Assembly (NCBI RefSeq): GCF_026130605.1
Contig: NZ_JANFAU010000004.1
Coordinates: forward strand, 186,001 to 250,000
Direction: 5' to 3'
Source of the DNA: Sphingomonas lycopersici
GTDB taxonomy: Bacteria > Pseudomonadota > Alphaproteobacteria > Sphingomonadales > Sphingomonadaceae
DNA length: 64,000 bases
The notes below the pieces were generated by a model. It searched no databases. It saw nothing but the letters and a program-made list of their open reading frames with translations, and was not told the DNA's origin. Each line of letters opens with the position of its first letter. Within the stretch, counting starts at the first letter, position 1. The translations under genes were made by a program, and so were the position numbers. Shown piece by piece: positions 1-9,295 of this stretch.

Positions 1-1
1 T

Positions 2-901
2 CGCTTCGTCCAGGGCGATGTATGCGACGCCGCCGCGGTGCGGCAGGCGATCGAGGAATTCCGCCCCGAGGTGATCACGCATCTGGCGGCCGAGAGCCAT
101 GTCGACCGTTCGATCGACGCGCCCGACGCCTTCATCCAGACCAACCTCGTCGGCACCTATACGATGCTCGCCGAGGCGCGCGGCTATTGGCAGTCGCTGG
201 AGGGCGCGGCGAAGGACGCCTTCCGCTTCCACCATATTTCGACCGACGAAGTCTATGGCTCGCTCGGCGACGAGGGGCTGTTCACCGAGGACACCCCATA
301 CGATCCGCGTTCGCCTTATTCGGCGTCCAAGGCGGGGAGCGACCATCTCGTCAGCGCCTGGGGGCATACCTTCGGCCTACCGGTGCTGATCACCAATTGC
401 TCGAACAATTACGGGCCATATCACTTCCCCGAGAAATTGATCCCGCTGATGATCGTCAAGGCGCTCGCGGGAGAGACGCTGCCGGTCTACGGCAAGGGCG
501 CCAATGTGCGCGACTGGCTCTACGTCGAGGATCACGTCCGCGCGCTGCAGGCGGTGTTCGAGCGCGGCGCGCCGGGGCGGACCTATAATGTCGGCGGCAA
601 CAACGAGAAGAAGAACCTCGAAGTGGTCGAGACGGTCTGCGCGATCCTCGATCGCGAGCGCCCGCGCGCCGACGGCAAATCGTACAAGGAGCAGATCGGC
701 TTCGTCGCCGACCGGCCAGGGCATGACGCGCGCTACGCGATCGACGCCACGCGCATCCGCGACGAGCTCGGCTGGGAGCCGGCCGAGACGTTCGAGAGCG
801 GGATCGAGAAGACGGTGCGCTGGTATCTCGCCAACGAACCGTGGTGGCGCGCGATCGTCGACGAGCGGCAGGCGGACAAGCGGCGCGGGCTGGCCGCCTG
901 A
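2..901 (+). CDS. rfbB: dTDP-glucose 4,6-dehydratase, 5' end outside window
   Basis: The gene enters the window already in frame, so the N-terminal Rossmann glycine motif is missing. It is an extended SDR enzyme that converts dTDP-glucose to dTDP-4-keto-6-deoxyglucose, the second step of dTDP-L-rhamnose synthesis in the cytoplasm. Visible family marks are [12 protein letters not shown], the active-site stretch STDEVYG (Thr, Asp, Glu), the YSASKA motif with catalytic Tyr and Lys, and [19 protein letters not shown]. The C-terminus is complete. Its stop codon overlaps the next start by one base (TGATG), which indicates an operon with rfbD and rfbA. rfbC is not in the window and may lie upstream. 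Confidence 0.95.
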   Translation, partial: RFVQGDVCDAAAVRQAIEEFRPEVITHLAAESHVDRSIDAPDAFIQTNLVGTYTMLAEARGYWQSLEGAAKDAFRFHHISTDEVYGSLGDEGLFTEDTPYDPRSPYSASKAGSDHLVSAWGHTFGLPVLITNCSNNYGPYHFPEKLIPLMIVKALAGETLPVYGKGANVRDWLYVEDHVRALQAVFERGAPGRTYNVGGNNEKKNLEVVETVCAILDRERPRADGKSYKEQIGFVADRPGHDARYAIDATRIRDELGWEPAETFESGIEKTVRWYLANEPWWRAIVDERQADKRRGLAA

Positions 902-1791
902 TGCGTGAGATCCTCGTCACCGGCGGCAACGGGCAGCTCGGCACCGAGCTGAAACGCTATCCGTGGCCCGCGGGCTGGGCGATCGTCGCGGTCGATATCG
1001 ACGAGCTTGATCTGCGCGATACCACCGCGATCGAGGCGACGGTCGCTTCGCGCCCCTGGGCGGCGGTGATCTCGGGCGGCGCCTATACCGCGGTCGACAA
1101 GGCCGAGGAGGACAGCGTCACCGCTTGGGCGGTCAACGCGCTCGCCCCGGCCGCCTTCGCCAAGGCATGCCGCGCGGCGGATATCCCGCTGGTCCATGTT
1201 TCGACCGATTATGTATTCGACGGCGCCAAACAGGGTCGCTGGGCGCCCGGCGACGCGACCGGGCCGCTCGGCGTCTATGGCGCGTCGAAGCTCGGCGGGG
1301 ATCTCGCGGTCGCCACCAGCTGCCGGCGTTATGCGATCGTTCGTACCTCGTGGGTCGTCTCGGCGCACGGCAACAATTTCATCAAGACGATGCTGCGCGT
1401 CGGCGCCGAGCGCGACACGTTGCGCGTCGTCGACGACCAGCATGGCGCGCCGACCGCCGCCGCCGATCTCGCCGCCGCGGTGGCGACGATCGCGCTGCGC
1501 ATGGCCGACGACGCGCAAGCCCCCGCCGGCACCTTCCACTTCAGCAACGCCGGCGAGACGACGTGGTGCGGCTTCGCGCGGGAGATATTCGCCCGCGCGG
1601 CGCAACGCGGCGGCCCCTCCCCCCATGTCGAGGCGATCGCCACCGCCGACTATCCCACGCCGGCGCGTCGCCCGGCCAATTCGCGGCTCGATCACACCGC
1701 GATCCAAGCCGCTTACGGCATCACCCCGCGCGCGTGGCAGGACGCGCTCGACGACATCCTCGACGAACTGATCGGAGCCGCCAAGAAATGA
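901..1791 (+). CDS. rfbD: dTDP-4-dehydrorhamnose reductase
   Basis: This 296-residue SDR enzyme carries out the NAD(P)H-dependent last step of dTDP-L-rhamnose synthesis. It opens with the cofactor motif [11 protein letters not shown], has [11 protein letters not shown] and the YGASKLGGD stretch with catalytic Tyr and Lys, and RTSWV downstream. The start at 901 is chosen because it overlaps the rfbB stop and puts the glycine motif at residue 5. The reading frame is also open upstream, inside rfbB. Its stop overlaps the rfbA start (ATGA), so the three genes are translationally coupled. Confidence 0.95.
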   Translation: MREILVTGGNGQLGTELKRYPWPAGWAIVAVDIDELDLRDTTAIEATVASRPWAAVISGGAYTAVDKAEEDSVTAWAVNALAPAAFAKACRAADIPLVHVSTDYVFDGAKQGRWAPGDATGPLGVYGASKLGGDLAVATSCRRYAIVRTSWVVSAHGNNFIKTMLRVGAERDTLRVVDDQHGAPTAAADLAAAVATIALRMADDAQAPAGTFHFSNAGETTWCGFAREIFARAAQRGGPSPHVEAIATADYPTPARRPANSRLDHTAIQAAYGITPRAWQDALDDILDELIGAAKK

Positions 1792-2672
1792 AGGGCATCA
1801 TCCTCGCCGGCGGGTCCGGCACGCGGCTCCATCCGGCGACGCTGGCGATCAACAAGCAGCTGCTGCCAGTCTATGACAAGCCGATGATCTATTATCCGCT
1901 GTCGGTGCTGATGATGGCCGGCATCCGCGATATCCTGATCATCTCCAGCCCCGAATTCATCGACAATTACCGCCGCATGTTCGGCACCGGCAGCGACTGG
2001 GGGCTTGCCATTTCCTATGCCGAGCAGCCGCGCCCCGAGGGGCTGGCGCAGGCGTTCACGATCGGGCGCGATTTCGTCGGCGGCGACAATGTCGCTTTGG
2101 TGCTGGGCGACAATATCTTCTTCGGTGCGCGGCTCACCAACCTCCTGGCGAGCGCGGTGGCGCGCACCGAGGGCGCGACGGTGTTCAGCTATCGCGTCGA
2201 GGATCCCGAGCGCTACGGCGTGGTCGAACTCGATCGCGACGGCCGCGCGATCAGCCTTGAGGAAAAGCCGGCGCAGCCGCGGTCGAACTGCGCGGTGACC
2301 GGGCTTTATTTCTACGACAATCGCGTGCTCGATCTGGCGCGCGACCTCAAACCCTCGGCGCGCGGCGAGCTGGAGATCACCGATCTCAACCGGCTCTATA
2401 TGGAATCAGGCGACCTTTACGTCGAACAGATGGGGCGCGGCTATGCCTGGCTCGACACCGGAACGCACGACAGCCTGCTCGAAGCCAGCGAATTCGTCCG
2501 CACGATCCAGCATCGCCAGGGTATCCAGATCGCCTGCCTGGAGGAAATCGCCTATCAGCAGGGCTTCATTACTGCCGAGCAGGCATTGGCGCGTGGCGAG
2601 GCACTGAGCAAGACCGCCTACGGCCGCGCGATCGTCAACGCCGTGCGCGAGGATCAGGGGCGGTCGGCCTAG
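1788..2672 (+). CDS. rfbA: glucose-1-phosphate thymidylyltransferase
   Basis: This 294-residue nucleotidyltransferase makes dTDP-glucose from glucose-1-phosphate and dTTP, the committed and feedback-regulated step of the rhamnose pathway. The start places the diagnostic [16 protein letters not shown] at the N-terminus. Further family marks are [25 protein letters not shown] and [14 protein letters not shown]. The same frame is open far upstream, but that part is only the shadow of rfbD. The start overlaps the rfbD stop by 4 nt. Gene order rfbB-rfbD-rfbA suggests synthesis of rhamnose for an exopolysaccharide or lipopolysaccharide. Confidence 0.96.
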   Translation: MKGIILAGGSGTRLHPATLAINKQLLPVYDKPMIYYPLSVLMMAGIRDILIISSPEFIDNYRRMFGTGSDWGLAISYAEQPRPEGLAQAFTIGRDFVGGDNVALVLGDNIFFGARLTNLLASAVARTEGATVFSYRVEDPERYGVVELDRDGRAISLEEKPAQPRSNCAVTGLYFYDNRVLDLARDLKPSARGELEITDLNRLYMESGDLYVEQMGRGYAWLDTGTHDSLLEASEFVRTIQHRQGIQIACLEEIAYQQGFITAEQALARGEALSKTAYGRAIVNAVREDQGRSA

Positions 2673-3226
2673 CCGCTCATCGTTACGTCGATCACCCGAT
2701 CGATCGTCGCATCGTCTACCTGGACCTGACCGTCGAGCATCAGCATCGCCAGCCCGTGCGCGAGCGCCCATGAGCGCAACGCGAAGACGCGCGCGTCTGT
2801 CCCCGGCGGCGCCAGCGCCGCGGCGCCAGCCTTGAGCATCGTCATCGCCTCGTCGTTCGACTTTTCGGCGTGCCCCGGGGTCACCGGATGCGCGAAGACC
2901 AGCCGGAACAGCCCCGGATTGTCGCGCGCGAAGCGGACATAGGCCGCCCCCGTCGCGCTGAACCCCGCCGAGCCGCCGCCGGCGCGCTCCGACGCCGCGC
3001 GCTGCGCCGCCGCGAGCCGCGTCAGCGCCTCGCCCGCCAGTGCCGCCATCAGCGCCGCTTTATCGGGGAAATGGCGATAGACCGCGGTCGCGCTGACCCC
3101 GACCCGCCGCGCCAGTTCGCGCAGCGACAGATCGTCGGCATCCTGCTCCTCGATCAGCAGCAATCCTTCCGCGACCAGCGCCGCGCGCAGATCGCCGTGG
3201 TGATAGGGTTTCGCCGCAGCCGTCAT
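2669..3226 (-). CDS. TetR/AcrR family transcriptional regulator
   Basis: This is a 185-residue repressor-type regulator. The N-terminal DNA-binding domain is clear: [14 protein letters not shown], then a helix-turn-helix around [21 protein letters not shown]. The C-terminal part ([17 protein letters not shown]) resembles the WHG ligand-binding domain of this family. The frame continues upstream to a TTG at 3277; the ATG at 3226 is preferred because family members begin a few residues before YHHGDL. It converges on rfbA (the stops overlap by 4 nt) and diverges from the carotenoid oxygenase gene, which it probably controls through the shared intergenic region. That last point is inference from position. 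Confidence 0.85.
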   Translation of the reverse strand: MTAAAKPYHHGDLRAALVAEGLLLIEEQDADDLSLRELARRVGVSATAVYRHFPDKAALMAALAGEALTRLAAAQRAASERAGGGSAGFSATGAAYVRFARDNPGLFRLVFAHPVTPGHAEKSNDEAMTMLKAGAAALAPPGTDARVFALRSWALAHGLAMLMLDGQVQVDDATIDRVIDVTMSG

Positions 3227-3270
3227 CACCGGTCGATAGCGCGCATCCACCGCCCCCGGCAAGAGCGATG

Positions 3271-3298
3271 TTGACAACGCTCACATCAATGTTATGTT
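3271..3298 (+). promoter_or_regulatory. Candidate promoter of the carotenoid oxygenase gene
   Basis: TTGACA at 3271-3276 and TATGTT at 3293-3298 are separated by 16 bases, a good sigma-70-type arrangement. The element ACATCAATGT (3283-3292) in the spacer is a short dyad, and CTCACAT occurs twice around it (3280-3286 and 3305-3311). These could be part of the operator for the divergent TetR regulator. Confidence 0.5.
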
Positions 3299-3325
3299 TA
3301 CGCCACTCACATGAGGAGAATCGCC

Positions 3326-4765
3326 GTGGCCGGAACTATCGAAACCGCGATCCGCTCGGTCGTCACCAAGGGCATCGGCGCGGTCGCCGATTTCAACCGC
3401 AAGCGCATGCCCGAAACCGATCATCCCTTTCTCAACGGCATTCACAAACCGCTCGGCGGCGAGATGACGCTGGTCGACCTGCCCGTCACCGGCGCGATCC
3501 CGGCCGCGCTCGACGGGCGCTATCTGCGCATCGGCCCCAATCCGGTGGCACCCGATCCCGCAGGCTATCATTGGTTCGTCGGCGACGGGATGGTCCACGG
3601 CATCGCGATCAAGGACGGCCGCGCCTTGTGGTATCGCAATCGCTGGATCCGGTCGCGCGCGGTAGGCGCGGCGCTCGGCGAGCCCCCTGCCCCCGGTCCG
3701 CGCCGCGGCGACTTCGATACGGTCAACACCAATGTCGTCGAGATCGCGGGGCGCACCTGGGCGCTGGTCGAGGCGGGCAGCTATCCGGTCGAGCTCAACG
3801 AGACGCTCGACGAGCAGACCTTCAACCCGTTCGACGGCACGCTGCAGGGCTCTTTCACCGCGCATCCGCATCTCGATCCGCTGACCGGCGAGAATCATGC
3901 GATCACCTATGACGCGACCGACCCGGAAACGATCCGCCACGTCGTCGTCTCGGCCGAGGGCAAAGTGACGCGCGAGCTGCCGATCGCGGTGAAGCACGGC
4001 CCGTCGATCCACGATTGCGCGATCACCGCGCGCTATGTGGTGATCCTCGACCTGCCGGTCACCTTCTCGATGAAGGCGCTGATCGGCGGACACCGCTTCC
4101 CCTATCGCTGGAACCCGGAGCATCACGCCCGCGTCGGGCTGCTGCCGCGCGACGGCGCGGCAGAAGACGTGATCTGGTGCGACGTCGACCCCGCTTATGT
4201 CTTCCACGTCGCCAATGCCTATGACGATGCCGACGGCCGCGTGGTGATGGACGTCTGCGCCTATGAAACCATGTTCGCCGGCGGGCCGGAGGGGCCGAAC
4301 GGCCGCAACCTCGGGCTCGAACGCTGGACGGTCGACCCGCTGGCGAAGAAAGTGACGCGGCAGACGATCGACGCCGCGCCGCAGGAATTCCCCCGCCCCG
4401 ACGAGCGCCGCTTCGGCCAACCCTATCGCTATGCCTATGCGATGGCGCTGCCCGAGAGTGACGACGATGCTTTCATCGGCGCGACACGGCTCTACAAACA
4501 TGATCTCGAAACCGGCGCGAAGGAGACGCACGATTTCGGCACCGGCCGTTATCCCGGCGAGTTCGTCTTTGTCCCCGCGCATCCCGATGCGGCAGAGGAC
4601 GAGGGCTGGCTGATCGGGCTGGTAATCGATCTGCCGCATGAGACGACCGATCTGGTGATCATCGACGTGCGCGACTTCGCCGGCACGCCGGTCGCGAGCG
4701 TCCGCGTGCCGCACCGCATCCCGCCGGGGTTCCACGGCAATTGGTTGCCTTCACAACCGGCTTGA
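3326..4765 (+). CDS. Carotenoid oxygenase (RPE65/CCD family)
   Basis: This 479-residue non-haem iron enzyme should cleave a conjugated double bond in an apocarotenoid or stilbene-type substrate with O2. The four iron-binding histidines of the family are visible in [24 protein letters not shown] and the C-terminal PPGFHGNWL. Early marks are [10 protein letters not shown] and [15 protein letters not shown] at 3326 is chosen as start because AGGAGA lies six bases before it; the in-frame ATG at 3311 would place that ribosome site inside the gene. It is probably regulated by the divergent TetR protein. The substrate cannot be read from the sequence; lignostilbene and apocarotenoid cleavage are both possible. 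Confidence 0.9.
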   Translation: MAGTIETAIRSVVTKGIGAVADFNRKRMPETDHPFLNGIHKPLGGEMTLVDLPVTGAIPAALDGRYLRIGPNPVAPDPAGYHWFVGDGMVHGIAIKDGRALWYRNRWIRSRAVGAALGEPPAPGPRRGDFDTVNTNVVEIAGRTWALVEAGSYPVELNETLDEQTFNPFDGTLQGSFTAHPHLDPLTGENHAITYDATDPETIRHVVVSAEGKVTRELPIAVKHGPSIHDCAITARYVVILDLPVTFSMKALIGGHRFPYRWNPEHHARVGLLPRDGAAEDVIWCDVDPAYVFHVANAYDDADGRVVMDVCAYETMFAGGPEGPNGRNLGLERWTVDPLAKKVTRQTIDAAPQEFPRPDERRFGQPYRYAYAMALPESDDDAFIGATRLYKHDLETGAKETHDFGTGRYPGEFVFVPAHPDAAEDEGWLIGLVIDLPHETTDLVIIDVRDFAGTPVASVRVPHRIPPGFHGNWLPSQPA

Positions 4766-4809
4766 TCCGGTCCATTGCGCTGGTCTCTCACGGATAAGGA
4801 GATCAGCGC

Positions 4810-5589
4810 ATGGACCTCGGATTGAACGGCCGCACCGCGATCGTCTGCGCCTCCAGCCACGGCCTCGGCCGCGCCTGCGCAACCGAGCTTGCCCGCGCCG
4901 GGGTGGCGGTGGTGCTCAACGGGCGTGACCCTGCCGCGCTGGAGGAAACCGCCGCGGCGATCCGCGCCGAAGCCGGCGTGTCGGTCAAGACGGTCGCCGG
5001 CGATGTCGCCGACAGCGCGGTGCAAGAGGCGCTGGTCGCCGCCGCCCCGACCTGCGACATCCTGATCAACAATAACGGCGGCCCGCCGCTGCGCGATTTC
5101 CGCCAGCTCGACGCCGCCGCGATCCACGCCGGGCTCAACGCCAATATGGTCACCCCGATCGAGATGGTGCAGCGCGTGATCGACGGCATGACCGCGCGCG
5201 GCTTCGGGCGGATCGTGTGCATCACCTCATCCTCGGTGAAATCGCCGACCGCGGGGCTCGATCTGTCGAGCGGCGCGCGGGTCGGGCTCACCGGCTTCCT
5301 CGCCGGGGTGGCGCGGCAGGTCGCCGCCTCGGGGGTGACGATCAACTTCCTCCTCCCCGGGCTGTTCGCGACCCGCCGACTGGAAGGGGTGAACCGCTTC
5401 GCCGCCGACGCCGCCGGCATCACCCCCGACGAAGCCGAACGCCGCAACCGCGAGCGCATCCCGGCGCGTCGCTTCGGCGATCCCGCCGAATTCGGCGCGG
5501 CCTGCGCGTTCCTTTGCTCGGCGCAGGCGGGCTATATCACCGGGCAAAGCCTGTTGATCGACGGCGGCAGCTACACCGGGATCATGTAG
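4810..5589 (+). CDS. SDR family oxidoreductase lacking YxxxK
   Basis: This 259-residue short-chain dehydrogenase/reductase has a variant cofactor loop (ASSHGLGRA) near residue 14, the NNNGGPP stretch where NNAG normally sits, and the catalytic-Ser strand IVCITSSSVKSP. Where classical SDRs have Tyr-x-x-x-Lys it reads LDLSSGARVGLTGF, so neither catalytic Tyr nor Lys is present. The C-terminal AGYITGQSLLIDGGSY is typical of the fold. AAGGAG lies about ten bases before the ATG. It follows the carotenoid oxygenase by 44 bases in the same direction and may be co-transcribed, which would suit a cleavage-then-reduction role. The missing residues make the reaction uncertain. Confidence 0.85.
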   Translation: MDLGLNGRTAIVCASSHGLGRACATELARAGVAVVLNGRDPAALEETAAAIRAEAGVSVKTVAGDVADSAVQEALVAAAPTCDILINNNGGPPLRDFRQLDAAAIHAGLNANMVTPIEMVQRVIDGMTARGFGRIVCITSSSVKSPTAGLDLSSGARVGLTGFLAGVARQVAASGVTINFLLPGLFATRRLEGVNRFAADAAGITPDEAERRNRERIPARRFGDPAEFGAACAFLCSAQAGYITGQSLLIDGGSYTGIM

Positions 5590-5612
5590 CGCACTGGACC
5601 AGAACGGGACCA

Positions 5613-5704
5613 CCTCTCCCCGTTCGGGCTGAGCTTGTCGAAGCCCTGTCCTTTCTTCCGGGGAAGTGCAGCCCCTCGACAAGCTCAGCGCGAACGGGAG
5701 GGGC
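5613..5704. repeat. Long inverted repeat with GAGCTTGTCGA core
   Basis: Two arms (about 5618-5643 and 5677-5703) share CGTTCGGGCTGAGCTTGTCG against CGACAAGCTCAGCGCGAACG and are separated by about 33 bases. The GAGCTTGTCGA motif is a familiar intergenic repeat of sphingomonads. It lies between the SDR gene and the DAHP synthase gene and could fold into a strong hairpin that ends transcription of the SDR gene. Confidence 0.75.
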
Positions 5705-5874
5705 TTTAAGCCCGACATTCACTCTATTCCCTTGAAGTTGCGATCAGAAGCGCGTCCGAACCACCCTCCACGGCCCGCCCGCATCCTTCTTCACACAGCC
5801 AAAGCTTCCCTTCGTTGCGTTGCGGCGCTATCGCGCGCAGCTTCATTGCTCTTTGTATCGATGGAATTGATGTC

Positions 5875-7248
5875 ATGGCCGCCAATTGGGCCCCCGAAAG
5901 CTGGACCACGCATGAGGCGCGCCAGCTCCCTGATTATCCCGACGCCGCCGCGCTGAAGGCGACGACCGATCAGCTCGGCAGCTATCCGCCGCTGGTGTTT
6001 GCGGGCGAGGCGCGCAACCTCACCGCCGATCTCGCGCGCGTGTCGGAGGGCAAGGGTTTTCTGCTCCAGGGCGGCGATTGCGCGGAGAGCTTTGCCGAAT
6101 TCCATCCCAACAACATCCGCGACACCTTCCGCGTGCTGCTGCAGATGGCGGTGGTGCTCACCTTTGCCTCCAAGCTGCCGGTGGTGAAGGTCGGTCGGAT
6201 GGCGGGCCAGTTCGCCAAGCCGCGCTCGGCACCGACCGAGACGATCGATGGCGTCGAATTGCCCAGTTATCGCGGCGACAATGTCAACGACATCGCCTTC
6301 ACCCCCGCATCGCGCATCCCCGATCCGGCGCGGATGGTGCAGGGCTACAACCAGTCGGCGGCGACGCTCAACCTGCTGCGCGCCTTCTCGGGCGGCGGCT
6401 ATGCCAATCTGCATCAGGTGCATCGCTGGACGCATGATTTCATGGGCCGTTCGCCCTGGGCGGCGAAATATGCCGAGACCGCGGATCGCATCGGCGAGGC
6501 GCTCGATTTCATGGCGGCGTGCGGGATCGATCCCGAAACCGTGCCGCAATTGTCGCAGACGCAATTCTACACCAGCCACGAGGCGCTGCTGCTCCCCTAT
6601 GAGCAGGCGCTGACCCGGCAGGATTCGCTGACCGGCGACTGGTATGACACCAGCGCGCATATGCTGTGGATCGGTGATCGCACGCGGTTCGAGGGATCGG
6701 CGCATGTCGAGTTCCTGCGCGGCGTGGGCAATCCGATCGGGGTGAAATGCGGCCCGAGCCTCGACCCGGACGAGTTGCTGCGGCTGCTCGACACGCTCAA
6801 TCCGGCGCGCGCCGCGGGGCGGATCACGCTGATCACGCGCTACGGCCACGACAAGATCGAGGCCGCCTTCCCGCGTCTGCTCCGCGCGGTGACGCGCGAG
6901 GGGCATCCGGTAGTGTGGAGCTGCGATCCGATGCACGGCAATGTCGTGAAGGCGGCCAACGGCTATAAGACGCGCCCGTTCGAGCGCATTCTCGCCGAAG
7001 TGCGCGGCTTCTTCGCGGTGCACCGCGCCGAGGGAACCCACGCCGGCGGCATCCACGCCGAGATGACCGGGCAGAATGTCACCGAATGCACCGGCGGCGC
7101 GATCGACGTGACCGAGCAAACGTTGGCCGATCGCTATCACACGCATTGCGATCCGCGGCTCAACGCGAGCCAGAGCCTCGAGCTGGCATTCCTGCTCGCG
7201 GAGATGCTCAACGAAGAAATGGCGGAGCGACGCAAAGCTGCCGCTTGA
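5875..7248 (+). CDS. Class II 3-deoxy-7-phosphoheptulonate (DAHP) synthase
   Basis: This 457-residue enzyme joins phosphoenolpyruvate and erythrose-4-phosphate, the first step of the shikimate pathway to aromatic amino acids. It belongs to the plant-like class II: the start [15 protein letters not shown] is followed by [71 protein letters not shown] and [14 protein letters not shown], all hallmark stretches. The ATG at 5875 is chosen from the family N-terminus; the frame is open about 20 codons further upstream. It is a single gene, followed by a hairpin and then tRNA-Glu. Confidence 0.97.
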   Translation: MAANWAPESWTTHEARQLPDYPDAAALKATTDQLGSYPPLVFAGEARNLTADLARVSEGKGFLLQGGDCAESFAEFHPNNIRDTFRVLLQMAVVLTFASKLPVVKVGRMAGQFAKPRSAPTETIDGVELPSYRGDNVNDIAFTPASRIPDPARMVQGYNQSAATLNLLRAFSGGGYANLHQVHRWTHDFMGRSPWAAKYAETADRIGEALDFMAACGIDPETVPQLSQTQFYTSHEALLLPYEQALTRQDSLTGDWYDTSAHMLWIGDRTRFEGSAHVEFLRGVGNPIGVKCGPSLDPDELLRLLDTLNPARAAGRITLITRYGHDKIEAAFPRLLRAVTREGHPVVWSCDPMHGNVVKAANGYKTRPFERILAEVRGFFAVHRAEGTHAGGIHAEMTGQNVTECTGGAIDVTEQTLADRYHTHCDPRLNASQSLELAFLLAEMLNEEMAERRKAAA

Positions 7249-7258
7249 CGTAGACGGC

Positions 7259-7279
7259 GGCGGGCCCTAAGCGCCCGCC
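7259..7279 (+). terminator. Hairpin after DAHP synthase gene
   Basis: GGCGGGC and GCCCGCC pair across a 7-base loop, 11 bases after the stop of the DAHP synthase gene. There is no T run after it, so it may be a terminator of the GC-rich kind. It overlaps the possible tRNA promoter (TTGACG at 7245-7250, TAAGCG at 7268-7273, 17-base spacer), so only one of these readings may be correct. Confidence 0.4.
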
Positions 7280-7293
7280 TCCACCTGCAAGAT

Positions 7294-7369
7294 GGCCCCT
7301 TCGTCTAGCGGTCTAGGACGTCGCCCTCTCACGGCGAAAACACGGGTTCGAGTCCCGTAGGGGTCACCA
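7294..7369 (+). tRNA. tRNA-Glu (anticodon CTC)
   Basis: The acceptor stem GGCCCCT pairs with AGGGGTC (one G-T pair). The D arm contains GTCTAGCGGTCTAGGAC, the anticodon arm is TCGCC-CTCTCAC-GGCGA with CTC at the centre, and the T arm is CACGGGTTCGAGTCCCGTA. The CCA end is encoded in the genome (7367-7369). The DNA after it changes character to small accessory genes, and the first gene is an Xis/AlpA-like protein, so this tRNA is a likely integration site for a genomic island. Confidence 0.95.
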
Positions 7370-7415
7370 GCAATTTCAATGACTTAGCTGGAAAATCGGG
7401 TTCGGCCTAAAGCCT

Positions 7416-7435
7416 TTTGCGGTAATTTGCGGTAA
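7416..7435. repeat. Tandem 10-mer downstream of tRNA-Glu
   Basis: TTTGCGGTAA occurs twice in perfect tandem (7416-7425, 7426-7435), 47 bases after the tRNA. Short direct repeats next to a tRNA and an Xis-like gene resemble arm-type recombinase or excisionase binding sites. This is inference from position. Confidence 0.5.
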
Positions 7436-7493
7436 TATACCACGCTGGACTGACCAGGACGCATCGGGACGGCGCTCACCTGTCAGGGGCCCC

Positions 7494-7745
7494 TCAAGCG
7501 CTCCGCGCCGTCTGCTGTTCTGACTGAAGCTTCTCCAGAAACAGGCGCAAGCTCTCCACCAGGATAAGGCGCGACGTACCGAGCTTGACCGAATCGATTT
7601 CACCAGCTCGCAATAGCTCGAATAGGCGCGAGCGGCTGATGCCTGTCATCTTCATTGCCGCGGGAATCCGAACCGAGATGGGTTCCGGATCGATCGTAAT
7701 CATCGACGGCGCTGACCGTGATAGGCGCACTGGTTTTCTACGCAT
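7494..7745 (-). CDS. AlpA/excisionase-like helix-turn-helix protein
   Basis: This 83-residue protein has one recognisable feature, a MerR/Xis-type winged helix near residues 25-65: VRIPAAMKMTGISRSRLFEL, LRAGEIDSVKLGTSRLI and a closing helix. Such proteins bind DNA as excisionases or prophage regulators. The ATG at 7745 is chosen because GGAGG lies nine bases before it; the upstream ATG at 7754 directly abuts that GGAGG. It points toward tRNA-Glu, as island-end genes often do. No integrase gene is seen between it and the tRNA, or anywhere in the window, so the element is probably degraded or continues elsewhere. Confidence 0.75.
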   Translation of the reverse strand: MRRKPVRLSRSAPSMITIDPEPISVRIPAAMKMTGISRSRLFELLRAGEIDSVKLGTSRLILVESLRLFLEKLQSEQQTARSA

Positions 7746-7911
7746 CGCCAACATCCTCCATGACTGCCGGCGAGTTATGATGCGGGCGATTCACCGCGAG
7801 CAAGGCCTCCCCGTGGAGGTGCAAGCCGTGGCGTAGGAAAACTTGCCGGGGCGTGGGAGGCAGAGTGCCGCGATGCCATGATAGCCCAGTTGGCGTTCGA
7901 CGATCATCCGC

Positions 7912-8646
7912 CTAGGCCGCGAGGCTTGCTTTCCAGGTCAGGACCAGCGCGTCGCGGTAAGCGGGCTCAGTATCTGACATCGCGCGAATAGGCGTGACGC
8001 CGTGTCTGATCCGGCGGTCATCGAGGATCACCGCGTCGCCGGGGCGGGTCAACGTGAAGCGGCCAAGACGCTGTCCATCCGGGTCGCCAATCTCGGTCAC
8101 TCCATCCTCGACATTCTTGCGTGCGATCAGCATCACAAGAACCCAGTCGACGCCATCACGATGGAGGCCTTCCGGCGTGGGACGACCGAGCTCGCGCGGC
8201 GAGGTCTCGATCCTGATCTGGTGCATCTCGCTATGCCACGAGCCTGTCGGTTCGTGATTGTCGAGCTTCGCAAAAAATGGCGTCAGCGACCGGAAGATAG
8301 ATTGCAGGATCTCACATTGAGCGATGCCGTTCTCCACCGGGTCGAACCAGCGCTGCACGTCTCCGTTCAGCGGATTATAGTCACGGCTCTGGAAATGGGG
8401 CTGGTGAACTTTGCAACGGAGGCGCTCGGCGCTGGCTTCGAAGGCCGCGTGGCGCCGGCGCCGATACCGGCCCCCATCGGCCATGAACCGATCGTCCCCA
8501 AGCCGGTCCCAGGACGCGGCAAACCCCGACCATTGCTCGCTGTTCCAGCCGACCACCTCCTGCAAAGCCGGCGAAGGCAGATAAATATAGCCGCGTCGGT
8601 CGAGTACGGCAGCGATATCGTCGAGTGTGATGTCGGAATCTGCCAA
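7912..8646 (-). CDS. 2OG-Fe(II) dioxygenase family protein (IDO-like)
   Basis: This 244-residue protein resembles the 2OG-Fe_Oxy_2 family that includes bacterial L-isoleucine 4-hydroxylase. The iron-binding triad is visible as HRDGVD (His-x-Asp) near residue 160 and IRHGVTPI near residue 213. The stretch RRRRHAAFEA and the repeated aromatic residues before the triad fit the family. It would oxidise a small molecule with 2-oxoglutarate and O2; the substrate is unknown. It is the last of three minus-strand genes (8997-9254, 8678-8992, this one) that could be read from the SOS-box promoter at about 9.3 kb. Confidence 0.8.
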   Translation of the reverse strand: MADSDITLDDIAAVLDRRGYIYLPSPALQEVVGWNSEQWSGFAASWDRLGDDRFMADGGRYRRRRHAAFEASAERLRCKVHQPHFQSRDYNPLNGDVQRWFDPVENGIAQCEILQSIFRSLTPFFAKLDNHEPTGSWHSEMHQIRIETSPRELGRPTPEGLHRDGVDWVLVMLIARKNVEDGVTEIGDPDGQRLGRFTLTRPGDAVILDDRRIRHGVTPIRAMSDTEPAYRDALVLTWKASLAA

Positions 8647-8677
8647 TGCAAGTGCTCTTCGAACCTACGCACAAACC

Positions 8678-8992
8678 CTAACATCGGAAGCGAGCGACCG
8701 CGCGCTTCCACTCGCTCTCCGGCGGCAGGGGCAGCTTGGTCTCGGTCCAACCGCCATCGATCATGTCGATCGAAACATGGCCGCGGCGCCGGCATTTTGT
8801 GCAGCGGAAGCAACGCATCGTCGCCTCGATCTCGTCGTCGAGATGCTTCGAATGGAAGTGCCACCAGAGGCGATAGGGGTTGAGCACCGCGATGTGCCCA
8901 CAATCGCACCTTATCCGCACGCCGCGCCGAAACGCGGCGGCCTCGAACATCGTCGTCGCGATACGACCGCCATCGGCATCCCATTTGACCAT
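8678..8992 (-). CDS. Hypothetical protein with two Cys pairs (zinc-ribbon-like)
   Basis: This 104-residue protein has the Cys pairs CDCGH near residue 29 and CFRCTKC near residue 61, plus a WWHFHSKH stretch between them. Cys/His spacing like this suggests a metal-binding ribbon, so DNA or protein binding is possible. It lies 4 bases downstream of the 85-residue gene and 31 bases upstream of the dioxygenase gene, all on the minus strand, so the three probably form one transcript. No named family was recognised. Confidence 0.65.
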   Translation of the reverse strand: MVKWDADGGRIATTMFEAAAFRRGVRIRCDCGHIAVLNPYRLWWHFHSKHLDDEIEATMRCFRCTKCRRRGHVSIDMIDGGWTETKLPLPPESEWKRAVARFRC

Positions 8993-8996
8993 CGGA

Positions 8997-9254
8997 TCAA
9001 TACGGCGGCATCACGTCCAGCGGCCAGTCGTCGGGCATCTCGACATAGCGCACCGTCGCCAGCGGCATCTGAGCCAGCGCAGCCGCCTCCTTCTCGTCAT
9101 CGCAGGCTGCGTCGAGGAAGCGATACCATGCCGGCTCGCCAGCATGTTTGGTCACGTCTCTCATCATATGGACGATCATGCCGGGCCGCGACGGTGCCGG
9201 CCTGGGCGTCGTCGCCGGCAGCGCCACGCCCCATTGGGTGAAGGGTTCGGTCAT
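8997..9254 (-). CDS. Hypothetical protein, first gene behind an SOS box
   Basis: This 85-residue soluble protein has no recognised domain; it is acidic toward the C-terminus (VRYVEMPDDWPLDVMPPY). It is the first gene of the three-gene minus-strand group 9254-7912. A GTTC-N7-GTTC SOS box with a TATGAT -10 element lies about 35-55 bases upstream, so it is probably induced by DNA damage. That regulation is inferred from the motif alone. Confidence 0.6.
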   Translation of the reverse strand: MTEPFTQWGVALPATTPRPAPSRPGMIVHMMRDVTKHAGEPAWYRFLDAACDDEKEAAALAQMPLATVRYVEMPDDWPLDVMPPY

Positions 9255-9295
9255 TTCGGGTCTCCGCGACTCGGGATCGCCACCGCATCATACAG

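Noticed and set aside
3281-4735. 484-codon minus-strand frame opposite the carotenoid oxygenase gene
   Set aside because: The plus-strand gene has all four iron-binding histidines and a good ribosome site; the minus frame is its shadow.
5791-7146. 451-codon minus-strand frame opposite the DAHP synthase gene
   Set aside because: Antisense to an unmistakable class II DAHP synthase; no domain in the shadow frame.
7376-7493. Possible integrase remnant after tRNA-Glu
   Set aside because: No frame here has recombinase motifs; only the tandem 10-mer is notable.
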